From Actinomycetes bacterium (lineage in GTDB: Bacteria > Actinomycetota > Acidimicrobiia > Acidimicrobiales > RAAP-2), in assembly GCA_021849435.1 (NCBI GenBank), contig JAJZSX010000158.1, forward strand, positions 1 through 6,046: a DNA stretch of 6,046 bases, read 5' to 3'. Below the pieces are notes generated by a model. That model saw only the letters and a list, made by a program, of their open reading frames with translations, searched no databases and had not been told where the DNA came from. This document shows positions 1 to 4,841 of the stretch, one piece after another (within the stretch, counting starts at the first letter, position 1; each line of letters opens with the position of its first letter). The translations under genes were made by a program, and so were the position numbers.

Positions 1-1
1 C

Positions 2-388
2 GATCCTGCATATCTCGCGGCGACTGAGGTGTTCTACGACCGCCACGTCTGTCGGGTGCGTCCTTATCCGTCCGAGGTGCAGGCGACGTTCGACCAGCTC
101 GCCGAAGACGCAACTGTGTATCGGGCGATGAACGGTCCCAACGAGTTCTTCTGTGTCGGCACCTTGCGCACCTGGTCGGTGGTCGGGCGCCTCGGCGCGA
201 TCACCGCACCGACGCTCGTGCTTTCGGGCCATTTCGACGAGGCCACGCCGGCGACGGTAGCCCCATTCGTCGAGGAGATACCCGGTGCCCAGTGGTTGCT
301 CTTTGACGAGTCGAGCCACATGCCGTTCGTCGAAGAGACCGATCGCTACCTCGAAGTCGTCAACGAGTTTCTTTCTCGCCACGACTAG
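2..388 (+). CDS. Proline iminopeptidase-like alpha/beta-hydrolase, 3' part only (5' end outside window)
   Basis: The reading frame is open from the first complete codon at position 2, so the gene starts before the window; the in-frame GTG at 29 is internal. The fragment (about 128 residues) is the C-terminal part of an alpha/beta-hydrolase. The stretch around FYDRHVCRV with a following PYP resembles the cap region of proline iminopeptidases and related amino-acid amidases. The later SGHFDEATPATV segment carries the expected catalytic Asp (codon at 236-238), and SSHMPFVEE carries the catalytic His (codon at 317-319). The nucleophile serine (GxSxGG) lies upstream and cannot be checked. The family removes N-terminal proline or hydrolyses amino-acid amides and esters in the cytoplasm; the exact substrate cannot be assigned. 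The gene ends 11 nt before a PfkB-type kinase on the same strand, which suggests co-transcription. The fold is confident, the substrate is not. Confidence 0.85.
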   Translation, partial: DPAYLAATEVFYDRHVCRVRPYPSEVQATFDQLAEDATVYRAMNGPNEFFCVGTLRTWSVVGRLGAITAPTLVLSGHFDEATPATVAPFVEEIPGAQWLLFDESSHMPFVEETDRYLEVVNEFLSRHD

Positions 389-399
389 GGCGACCTAAC

Positions 400-1347
400 G
401 TGAACAGGGTGGCGCCGCATCTGTTCAACCTCGACACCGTGATGGTGGACGTAGTGATGCGCGTCGTCGAGCTACCGACGCCTGGCGGCGACTCGCTCGC
501 GAGCAGCCACGTGGTCACGACGGGCGGGGGATTTAACGTCATGAGCGCGGCCGCCCGCCAGGGGATGGATGTCACCTACGTCGGAAGACTCGGACGTGGT
601 GCGTTTTCTGATCTCGCCCGAGCGGATCTCGCGACGCTCGCTATTGACACTCCTCTGGCGCCGGCCAGTGAGCTCGACGTGGGTTTTTGCGTTGTGCTGG
701 TTGACGCGAGCGGCGAGCGCACGTTTGTTACAGCTCCTGGCGCCGAGCTCACCCTCTCATCTGCGGATCTGGACACGGTCACGCCCCACGAAGGCGACTA
801 CGTGTTCCTCTCTGGCTACAGCCTCGTCTATCCCGAGATCGGTCCAGCGGTCGCCGCGTGGATCGCGGGGCTCGCACCAGGGGTCGTGGTGGCCTTCGAT
901 CCCGCTCCCCGGGTTCTCGACATCGACGGGTCGATCCTCGATCCCGTGCTCGCCCGCACCGACTGGCTACTGCTCAACACCGTCGAAGCGATGGCACTCT
1001 CGGGCGAAGAGGAGATGGGCGACGCGATCGAGGTGTTGCTCACGGTGAGCGGTCGGCGCGGCATTGTGATCCACGCCGACGAACGCGGCTGCGTGCTCGC
1101 GACCCGCGAAGGCGATGTCCACGAGGTGGCGGGATTCGCGATCGAGGTTCTTGACACTAACGGCGCGGGTGACACCCACGACGGCGTCGTGCTCGCGGAG
1201 TTATCGCGTGGATCGAGTGCGCTCGAGGCGGCGACGCGCGCCAACGCCGCGGCCGCGCTCGCGGTCGAGCGGGTTGGACCTGCTACGTGCCCGGCGCGCG
1301 AAGAGATCACCGCGTTCCTCGCGGGCCCCCCGCGACGAACCGATTAG
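400..1347 (+). CDS. PfkB-family (ribokinase-fold) carbohydrate/nucleoside kinase
   Basis: This 315-residue cytoplasmic enzyme should transfer phosphate from ATP to a hydroxymethyl group of a sugar or nucleoside. Its length is normal for the PfkB/ribokinase family. The N-terminal family signature shows as TGGGFNVMSAAARQG (residues 41-55), an N-x-x-E element as NTVEA (193-197), and the C-terminal signature as DTNGAGDTHDG (252-262), with D258 the expected catalytic base. The residue after GAGDT is His rather than the usual Phe. The first strand (FNLDTVMVDVVMRV) lacks the usual glycine of 'GxxxxD'. The substrate cannot be read from sequence; a link to fructose 1-phosphate or ribose would be a guess. 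The GTG start at 400 is supported by AGGG at 387-390 and by the N-terminus beginning just before the first beta strand. It lies 11 nt after the hydrolase gene and is probably translated from the same message. Its TAG stop overlaps the stop of the opposing trmO gene. Confidence 0.88.
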   Translation: MNRVAPHLFNLDTVMVDVVMRVVELPTPGGDSLASSHVVTTGGGFNVMSAAARQGMDVTYVGRLGRGAFSDLARADLATLAIDTPLAPASELDVGFCVVLVDASGERTFVTAPGAELTLSSADLDTVTPHEGDYVFLSGYSLVYPEIGPAVAAWIAGLAPGVVVAFDPAPRVLDIDGSILDPVLARTDWLLLNTVEAMALSGEEEMGDAIEVLLTVSGRRGIVIHADERGCVLATREGDVHEVAGFAIEVLDTNGAGDTHDGVVLAELSRGSSALEAATRANAAAALAVERVGPATCPAREEITAFLAGPPRRTD

Positions 1348-1802
1348 AAGTAGTGCTCGCCGAGCTCTTCGCTCCAAGTGGCCGTACGCAGTTCCCCGCG
1401 AGGCACGCTCCAGCGGAACACCGGCTTGATGTCGAGTACCGGTGTGCCATCGATGCCGTCGAGCCCGCGCACCCGGAAGGAGCGCTCCTCGAGGTTGGAG
1501 ATCGCGACGGTCGTGAGCAGGATCCGATTGGGTCGGTCCTTGTTGCGCTGGGCGAAGACGCCCACGTCGGGCCAGTCGGGGTTGCCGCGCGGGCGTCGGT
1601 GCCAGGGCGCCGGAGGCACGTCTTCGGCCCAGTCGGCGAAGAAAACGATCTCGACGTGGGAGAAGTCGCTGAGGCCGGCGAGTGCCTCGCTCGGCACGTC
1701 GGCCGCGAGCTCGACGGTGGAGACGACGTCGTCCCAGTTGTCGTCGAGGGCCTCACTGCGGTCGTTACGGATAAAGGCGACGGGTCGAACGCTGTAGGTC
1801 AT
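1344..1802 (-). CDS. trmO: TrmO-type tRNA (t6A37) N6-methyltransferase, TsaA-like domain
   Basis: This 152-residue protein is a single TsaA/YaeB-like domain. The family uses S-adenosylmethionine to N6-methylate threonylcarbamoyladenosine at position 37 of certain tRNAs (m6t6A), tuning decoding of ACY codons. Visible family motifs are the DDNWDDV segment (20-26), FSHVEIVF (47-54), PRGNPDWPDVGVFAQR (71-86), RPNRI (90-94) and the hallmark LDGIDGTPVLDIKP (114-127). The E. coli enzyme has about 235 residues with a C-terminal extension; this one stops just after the core domain, as many short homologues do, and some of those have no proven substrate. The ATG at 1802 is the only sensible start. A TAGAGT element sits exactly 6 nt before it, so the message may be leaderless. 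The TAA stop shares bases with the TAG stop of the convergent pfkB-type gene. Family assignment is firm; the tRNA target is inferred from the family. Confidence 0.86.
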   Translation of the reverse strand: MTYSVRPVAFIRNDRSEALDDNWDDVVSTVELAADVPSEALAGLSDFSHVEIVFFADWAEDVPPAPWHRRPRGNPDWPDVGVFAQRNKDRPNRILLTTVAISNLEERSFRVRGLDGIDGTPVLDIKPVFRWSVPRGELRTATWSEELGEHYF

Positions 1803-1808
1803 GAGCTC

Positions 1809-1814
1809 ACTCTA
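1809..1814 (-). promoter_or_regulatory. Candidate -10 element of a leaderless trmO promoter
   Basis: On the minus strand TAGAGT (TANNNT class) is followed by 6 nt and then the ATG of trmO at 1802, placing the expected transcription start on the start codon itself. This is the classic layout of actinobacterial leaderless genes. TG also occurs three bases further upstream (TGATTAGAGT). No good -35 is visible, and a weak GAGTGAG could alternatively act as a Shine-Dalgarno sequence. Confidence 0.35.
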
Positions 1815-1853
1815 ATCAGGGCACTCGCGTCGCTCGAGGGCCCGAAGCGGCGC

Positions 1854-1859
1854 TATCGT
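1854..1859 (+). promoter_or_regulatory. Candidate -10 element for tdk
   Basis: TATCGT fits the TANNNT -10 pattern and would start transcription about 17 nt before the tdk ATG, leaving room for the GAGGA ribosome site. No matching -35 is seen at 16-18 bp upstream. The whole gap between the divergent trmO and tdk starts is only 80 bp, so both promoters must lie here. Confidence 0.25.
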
Positions 1860-1874
1860 GAGGCGTTCGTGAGC

Positions 1875-1879
1875 GAGGA
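1875..1879 (+). promoter_or_regulatory. Ribosome binding site of tdk (short spacing)
   Basis: GAGGA lies only 3 nt before the ATG at 1883, closer than the usual 5-9 nt. The ATG is nevertheless the right start, because the product begins MAELTFTYG directly before the P-loop, as thymidine kinases of this type do. Confidence 0.45.
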
Positions 1880-1882
1880 TCC

Positions 1883-2470
1883 ATGGCGGAATTGACGTTT
1901 ACCTACGGGACGATGGCGGCCGGGAAGTCGACCTTGGCCCTGCAATTGTGCTGGCAGTTGCGCGAGGGCCGCAGCGACGTCGCCCTGTGGACCTTCGGTG
2001 ACCGCTCGAGCGACGGAATGGTCACGAGCCGTATCGGCATCGAGGCGAGCGCCGAGGCGATTCGCCCCGGCGAGGCCCTCGGCGCACACGTCGCGCGCCT
2101 GCGCGAGGAGCGGATCCGGGTCCTCGTCATTGATGAGGTCCAGTTCGCCAGCGTCGAGCAGATCGACGCACTCGCGCGGCTGGTCGACGACGACGACGTT
2201 GACGTGCATGCTTTCGGCCTGTCGGCTGACTTCCTGCTCAATCTCTTCCCAGGGTCGGCTCGCCTTTTCGCCATCGCCGATTCGGCGCACGAACTTCCCC
2301 TCACCTCTTCGTGCTGGTGCGGGAAGCGGGGGCGCTGCAACGCCCGCGTTGTCAACGGCGTCGTCGCGCGTGAAGGCGACCAGTTCTTCTACGGCGACGT
2401 GTCCGACGGGGTAGTCCACTATCAGGTGCTCTGTCGTACCCACTACCGGATCGGTCAACTGCGCCCGTAG
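1883..2470 (+). CDS. tdk: Thymidine kinase (TK1 type)
   Basis: The enzyme phosphorylates thymidine (and deoxyuridine) with ATP to make dTMP in the pyrimidine salvage pathway; it is cytoplasmic and usually tetrameric. The 195 residues match the length of the bacterial TK1 family. The P-loop is GTMAAGKST (9-17). The Walker B/catalytic segment is VIDEVQF (82-88), with E85 the expected catalytic base. FGLSADF (111-117) follows, with the lasso/thymidine-binding region after it. A structural zinc site is visible as C144-x-C146 paired with C184-x-x-H187; the C-x-C spacing resembles the E. coli enzyme rather than the C-x-x-C of human TK1. YGDVSDGVVHYQVLCRTHY near the end fits the family C-terminus. 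All key residues are present, so it should be active. It is divergent from trmO and convergent with pfkA, so it is probably monocistronic. Confidence 0.94.
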   Translation: MAELTFTYGTMAAGKSTLALQLCWQLREGRSDVALWTFGDRSSDGMVTSRIGIEASAEAIRPGEALGAHVARLREERIRVLVIDEVQFASVEQIDALARLVDDDDVDVHAFGLSADFLLNLFPGSARLFAIADSAHELPLTSSCWCGKRGRCNARVVNGVVAREGDQFFYGDVSDGVVHYQVLCRTHYRIGQLRP

Positions 2471-2488
2471 TCGCGATCTCTGTCCACT

Positions 2489-2517
2489 CCTCGTCAATCC
2501 GTGCGATGGCTACGAGG
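2489..2517. other. Weak inverted repeat between convergent tdk and pfkA
   Basis: The 71-bp gap between the two stop codons (2471-2541) must contain the ends of both transcripts. CCTCGT (2489-2494) pairs with ACGAGG (2512-2517) around a 17-nt loop. A second small hairpin, TTCGTC/GACGGA with one wobble pair, lies at 2525-2540, just downstream of the pfkA stop on the minus strand. Neither has a T-run, so they are not convincing intrinsic terminators; I record them as the only structure I see in the gap. Confidence 0.2.
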
Positions 2518-2541
2518 CTGAGGGTTCGTCGAGCGACGGAG

Positions 2542-3573
2542 CTAGAAGAACGCTGCGCAGAGGTCGTAGAGTGTGCGCGGAACGCGACGCTGGCCGTGGG
2601 ATACCTCGGCGAGGTCCACGAGCTCGATGTCACCGCCGCGCACGACGGGAATCGTCCCGAAGCGCGAGGCCGCGACGGCGTCGTAGGCGGCCGCCCCCAC
2701 ACGCGTGGCCCAGATCCGGTCGTGGGCGGTCGGGCTGCCGCCGCGCTGGAGGTGCCCGAGCACGGTCGTGCGTACCTCGAAGCCGCCGTGGCTGTCGATG
2801 CGCGAGCTGAGGAACTGGCCGACGCCGCGCGTGGCCAGGCGCACTCCCCGCACGCCCTCGCTGGTGATCTCGCCGGTCTCGCGGCCGCCCAGAGTTTCGA
2901 GGTTGACGCCCTCGGCGATCACGACGATGGAGAACGCGTATCCGCGGGCGCGCCGGGCCACCAGGTGGGCAATGATCTCATCCATGGTGTAGGGGAACTC
3001 GGGGATCACGATCAGATCGGCGCCACCGGCGAGGCCGCCCATCGCCGCGACCCAGCCCGTGGTGCGTCCCATGGTCTCGACCACCATGACGCGGTGGTGT
3101 GAGGCCGCGGTCGTGTAGAGGCGGTCGAGCGACTCCGCGACGAGGGAGATCGCGGTGTCAAAGCCGATGCAGTAATCGGTGCCGATCAGGTCGTTGTCGA
3201 GTGTCTTGGGCACTCCCACGACGGGTGCGCCACGCTCGGCCAACCAGTGCGAGATCCGCTGGGTCCCGTCGCCGCCGATGGCCACTAGCGCGTCGAGGTT
3301 CTCCGCGACGGTGGCCAAGACGCGCTCGCGACCACCCGGGGGATTGTCGAGGTCGTAGCGCGCGGTACCGAGAATTGTCCCGCCGACGCCCACAATGCCG
3401 TTGAGTTCCGAAGTCGTGAGCTCTCGCTTGACGAATTGCGTGGCGAGCCCCTGCCAGCCGTTGGCGATGCCGAAGAGCTGATGGCCGTCGCGTGCGGCCA
3501 TCTGGCCGATAGCCCGAATGGCCGCGTTGAGCCCGGGCGCGTCGCCGCCGGCGGTCAGGACCCCAATGCGCAT
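2542..3573 (-). CDS. pfkA: 6-phosphofructokinase, group III / mixed-substrate type
   Basis: The enzyme phosphorylates fructose 6-phosphate to fructose 1,6-bisphosphate, the committing step of glycolysis, in the cytoplasm. Its 343 residues fit the actinobacterial PFK length (E. coli PfkA is about 320). Visible motifs are the nucleotide loop TAGGDAPGLNAAIR (7-20), AIGGDGT (98-104), PKTLDNDL (122-129) with catalytic D126, ETMGR (166-170), AEGVN (220-224) and the sugar-phosphate site LGHLQRGGSP (272-281). The donor-deciding pair is G103 with K123. Gly at the first site is the ATP-type residue, while Lys at the second is shared with pyrophosphate enzymes; this mixture is typical of the group III subfamily and predicts ATP use without proving it. 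The ATG at 3573 is supported by a GAGGGAG ribosome site and by MRIGVLTAGGD being the canonical N-terminus. It is divergent from the zinc-ribbon ORF and convergent with tdk. Confidence 0.94.
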   Translation of the reverse strand: MRIGVLTAGGDAPGLNAAIRAIGQMAARDGHQLFGIANGWQGLATQFVKRELTTSELNGIVGVGGTILGTARYDLDNPPGGRERVLATVAENLDALVAIGGDGTQRISHWLAERGAPVVGVPKTLDNDLIGTDYCIGFDTAISLVAESLDRLYTTAASHHRVMVVETMGRTTGWVAAMGGLAGGADLIVIPEFPYTMDEIIAHLVARRARGYAFSIVVIAEGVNLETLGGRETGEITSEGVRGVRLATRGVGQFLSSRIDSHGGFEVRTTVLGHLQRGGSPTAHDRIWATRVGAAAYDAVAASRFGTIPVVRGGDIELVDLAEVSHGQRRVPRTLYDLCAAFF

Positions 3574-3575
3574 GA

Positions 3576-3582
3576 CTCCCTC
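3576..3582 (-). promoter_or_regulatory. Ribosome binding site of pfkA
   Basis: On the minus strand GAGGGAG ends 2 nt before the ATG at 3573; its GAGG part lies at about 5-nt spacing. It fixes the start of PfkA at the canonical MRIGVLT. Confidence 0.6.
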
Positions 3583-3598
3583 TCGAATCTCTGCTTTT

Positions 3599-3604
3599 AC
3601 ACTA
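3599..3604 (-). promoter_or_regulatory. Candidate -10 element for pfkA
   Basis: TAGTGT on the minus strand matches TANNNT and would put the transcript start near 3592, giving a leader of about 19 nt that includes the GAGGGAG ribosome site. No clear -35 is visible, so this is a position-based suggestion only. Confidence 0.25.
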
Positions 3605-3626
3605 GAACAGGATCACCACAGGGTCG

Positions 3627-3655
3627 TTGCGTCGCGACGTGCCGGCGCCGATACT
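3627..3655 (+). promoter_or_regulatory. Candidate leaderless promoter of the zinc-ribbon ORF
   Basis: TTGCGT (3627-3632), a 17-bp spacer and GATACT (3650-3655) precede the ATG at 3662 by exactly 6 nt, which would place transcription start on the A of the ATG. Each hexamer is only a partial match to consensus. The ATG has little Shine-Dalgarno sequence (GGA at 3656-3658, 3 nt away), which makes leaderless translation plausible. Confidence 0.3.
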
Positions 3656-3661
3656 GGATCG

Positions 3662-3811
3662 ATGCGCGACGTTCCCGAGAGCTCCGCTCGCCAATGCCCG
3701 AGTCCTCTGGCGATCTTCATCGAGTGCCCCCAGTGCGGATCGGAGATGTCAGCGGAGCACGCTCACTATCGATGTCGCGCCTGTGGGTGGCGCGACAGCT
3801 GTTGCGACTAG
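3662..3811 (+). CDS. Small zinc-ribbon protein (49 residues), function unknown
   Basis: A short protein in which two C-x-x-C knuckles, ECPQCG (C22, C25) and YRCRACGW (C38, C41), are 12 residues apart. This is the geometry of a zinc ribbon. Between them lies AEHAHY with H33 and H35, and the protein ends in DSCCD with two further cysteines (C47, C48). There is no room for another domain, so it probably binds one zinc and acts as an adaptor or nucleic-acid or protein contact module. Third codon positions are mostly G/C (36 of 49), as in the neighbours, which supports real coding. I chose the ATG at 3662 because the in-frame extension further upstream (to 3518) runs antisense into pfkA and has no domain character. 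It is divergent from pfkA and ends 17 nt before the repeat array of the pstB promoter. I do not recognise a named family with confidence. Confidence 0.6.
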   Translation: MRDVPESSARQCPSPLAIFIECPQCGSEMSAEHAHYRCRACGWRDSCCD

Positions 3812-3828
3812 CCCAGAAATCAATCTCG

Positions 3829-3861
3829 TGACACCTTGACGTCACCCACCGTTCATGTGAA
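3829..3861 (+). promoter_or_regulatory. PHO-box-like 11-bp direct repeats upstream of pstB
   Basis: Three 11-bp units start at 3829 (TGACACCTTGA), 3840 (CGTCACCCACC) and 3851 (GTTCATGTGAA). A (T)CAC/TCAT core recurs in phase, like the 11-bp direct-repeat units bound by PhoP/PhoB-type response regulators (GTTCACC in Streptomyces, CTGTCAT in E. coli). The last unit also forms an inverted repeat, GTTCA-TG-TGAAC (3851-3862). The array abuts the -10 region, where an activator would replace a -35. The regulator is inferred from this layout and from the pst genes downstream. Confidence 0.6.
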
Positions 3862-3866
3862 CTCCT

Positions 3867-3872
3867 TACTCT
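3867..3872 (+). promoter_or_regulatory. -10 element of the pstB promoter
   Basis: TACTCT (TANNNT class) lies inside ACTCCTTACTCTGG (3861-3874), which matches the block upstream of pstS at 12 of 14 positions. It predicts a start near 3879 and a leader of about 20 nt containing the ribosome site GAGGA (3891-3895). Confidence 0.55.
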
Positions 3873-3899
3873 GGCCCTGACGCCACGAGTGAGGATGCC

Positions 3900-4736
3900 A
3901 TGGAAGAGGTGAGCAAGTTCAAGGTCGCGCCCGGCGCGCTCGATGCTGAGTTGGCCAGCCTCGACCCCGACCACGATCGTCCGCGCGAGGTGATCGCGAC
4001 CAGAGGTCTTAACCTCAAGTTCACTGATAAGACGGTTCTCTCGGGTGTGAACATGAACTTCGAGCGTGGCACGATCACCGCACTGATCGGACCGACGGGT
4101 TCGGGCAAGTCGACGTTCCTTCGTACGATCAACCGAATGAACGATCGGGTGGCGGGATTCCGACACGAGGGCGACATTCTGCTCGACGGCGAATCAATCT
4201 GGGGCGACCAGCAGGATCTGCTCACCATTCGCCGGCGCGTGGGCATGCTGTTTCAGCGTCCTAACCCGTTTCCGATGTCAATTCGCGACAATGTCGTGGC
4301 GGGAGTGAAGGCGCACGGCATTGCGAGAGGCAAGCAGTTGGACGTCGTGGCCGAGATGCGCCTGACCGAGGTGGGCCTCTGGGATGCCGTGAAGGATCGT
4401 TTGAGTGACTCGCCCTATCGACTCTCCGGCGGCCAGCAGCAGTTGCTGTGTCTAGCGCGCGCTCTTGCGGTAGGCCCCGAAGTGCTCTTGCTCGACGAAC
4501 CGACGTCCGCGCTTGATCCCCTCTCCACCGAGTCGGTGGAGAGGATGCTGCGCGCGATGACGCCGGCGCTGACATTGATCGTGGTCACGCACAATCTCGG
4601 CCAAGCGCGGCGCATCTCGGATCAGACGATGTTCTTCTTCAATGGTCAGTTGGTTGAGCACGGCGCGACGTCGCAAGTCTTCCAGAATCCCCATGAGATC
4701 GACACCGAACGGTACGTCCAAGGTTTGATGGGCTGA
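3900..4736 (+). CDS. pstB: Phosphate ABC transporter ATP-binding protein PstB
   Basis: PstB is the cytoplasmic ATPase that powers phosphate import through the PstC/PstA channel. In 278 residues the full ABC set is visible: Walker A GPTGSGKST (64-72), Q-loop Q119 in LFQRPNPFPMSI (the PstB hallmark), signature LSGGQ (175-179), Walker B VLLLDEPTSALDP (195-207) and the H-loop histidine H231 in VVTHNL. The C-terminal FFFNGQLVEHGAT and ERYVQGLMG also fit PstB. Two oddities stand out. The very conserved Arg that follows LSGGQQQ in PstB is Leu here (L182, codon TTG at 4443-4445). There is also an acidic N-terminal lead of about 30 residues before the ABC domain, longer than in the usual 250-260-residue PstB. 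The ATG at 3900 has a good ribosome site (GAGGA at 3891-3895, 4-nt spacing), so the lead appears genuine. It is the first pst gene here, 105 bp before pstS, with its own PHO-like promoter. Confidence 0.95.
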   Translation: MEEVSKFKVAPGALDAELASLDPDHDRPREVIATRGLNLKFTDKTVLSGVNMNFERGTITALIGPTGSGKSTFLRTINRMNDRVAGFRHEGDILLDGESIWGDQQDLLTIRRRVGMLFQRPNPFPMSIRDNVVAGVKAHGIARGKQLDVVAEMRLTEVGLWDAVKDRLSDSPYRLSGGQQQLLCLARALAVGPEVLLLDEPTSALDPLSTESVERMLRAMTPALTLIVVTHNLGQARRISDQTMFFFNGQLVEHGATSQVFQNPHEIDTERYVQGLMG

Positions 4737-4768
4737 CCGAGCCGACAGATTACGCAGAAATCAGTTCG

Positions 4769-4801
4769 ACCTCACTCGGACTTCACGATTGCTTTACTTC
4801 G
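4769..4801 (+). promoter_or_regulatory. PHO-box-like 11-bp direct repeats upstream of pstS
   Basis: ACCTCAC (4769), ACTTCAC (4780) and GCTTTAC (4791) recur at exactly 11-bp steps, giving a repeat array with the same phase relative to the -10 as the one upstream of pstB. This is the pattern of tandem binding by a PhoP/PhoB-type activator under phosphate starvation. The array runs directly into the shared ACTCCTTAC block with no separate -35, consistent with activator-dependent transcription. The individual units are degenerate, so the case rests on periodicity and on agreement between the two promoters. Confidence 0.6.
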
Positions 4802-4807
4802 ACTCCT

Positions 4808-4813
4808 TACCGT
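4808..4813 (+). promoter_or_regulatory. -10 element of the pstS promoter
   Basis: TACCGT (TANNNT class) lies in ACTCCTTACCGTGG (4802-4815) and occupies the same place relative to the repeats as TACTCT does upstream of pstB. It predicts a transcript start near 4820, which excludes translation from the upstream in-frame GTG at 4812. Confidence 0.55.
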
Positions 4814-4829
4814 GGACTCGTCAACAACT

Positions 4830-4836
4830 AGGAGGA
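4830..4836 (+). promoter_or_regulatory. Strong ribosome binding site deciding the pstS start
   Basis: AGGAGGA, a near-perfect Shine-Dalgarno sequence, lies 5 nt before the GTG at 4842. It selects this GTG over the in-frame GTG at 4812, which has no such site and overlaps the -10 element. Confidence 0.85.
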
Positions 4837-4841
4837 CATCA

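Noticed and set aside
1287..1895. Plus-strand frame of 202 codons opposite trmO
   Set aside because: Antisense shadow of trmO, whose motifs (DGTPVLDIKP and others) are unmistakable; it also overlaps the end of the PfkB-type gene in another frame.
1853..2497. Long minus-strand frame opposite tdk (214 codons)
   Set aside because: It is the mirror of a well-supported thymidine kinase gene in GC-rich DNA; its product is low in recognisable structure and no family motif is seen.
2506..3102. Plus-strand frame of 198 codons opposite pfkA
   Set aside because: Shadow of pfkA; it starts inside the tdk-pfkA gap but has no ribosome site or family motif.
3518..3661. 48-residue upstream extension of the zinc-ribbon ORF
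   Set aside because: It runs antisense into the 5' end of pfkA and shows no domain character; the zinc-ribbon part begins after the ATG at 3662.
3717..4166. Minus-strand frame of 149 codons across the zinc-ribbon ORF, the pstB promoter and the pstB start
   Set aside because: Arg/Ser-rich shadow product without motifs; it would run through the PHO-like repeat array.
4731..4743. GGCT-GACCG-AGCC hairpin over the pstB stop codon as a terminator
   Set aside because: Only a 4-bp stem and no T-run; pstB transcripts may well read through into pstS.
4812..4841. Longer PstS starting at the GTG at 4812 (10 extra residues)
   Set aside because: This GTG overlaps the proposed -10 TACCGT and has no ribosome site, while AGGAGGA stands 5 nt before the GTG at 4842; the extra residues would also put a polar stretch ahead of the signal peptide.
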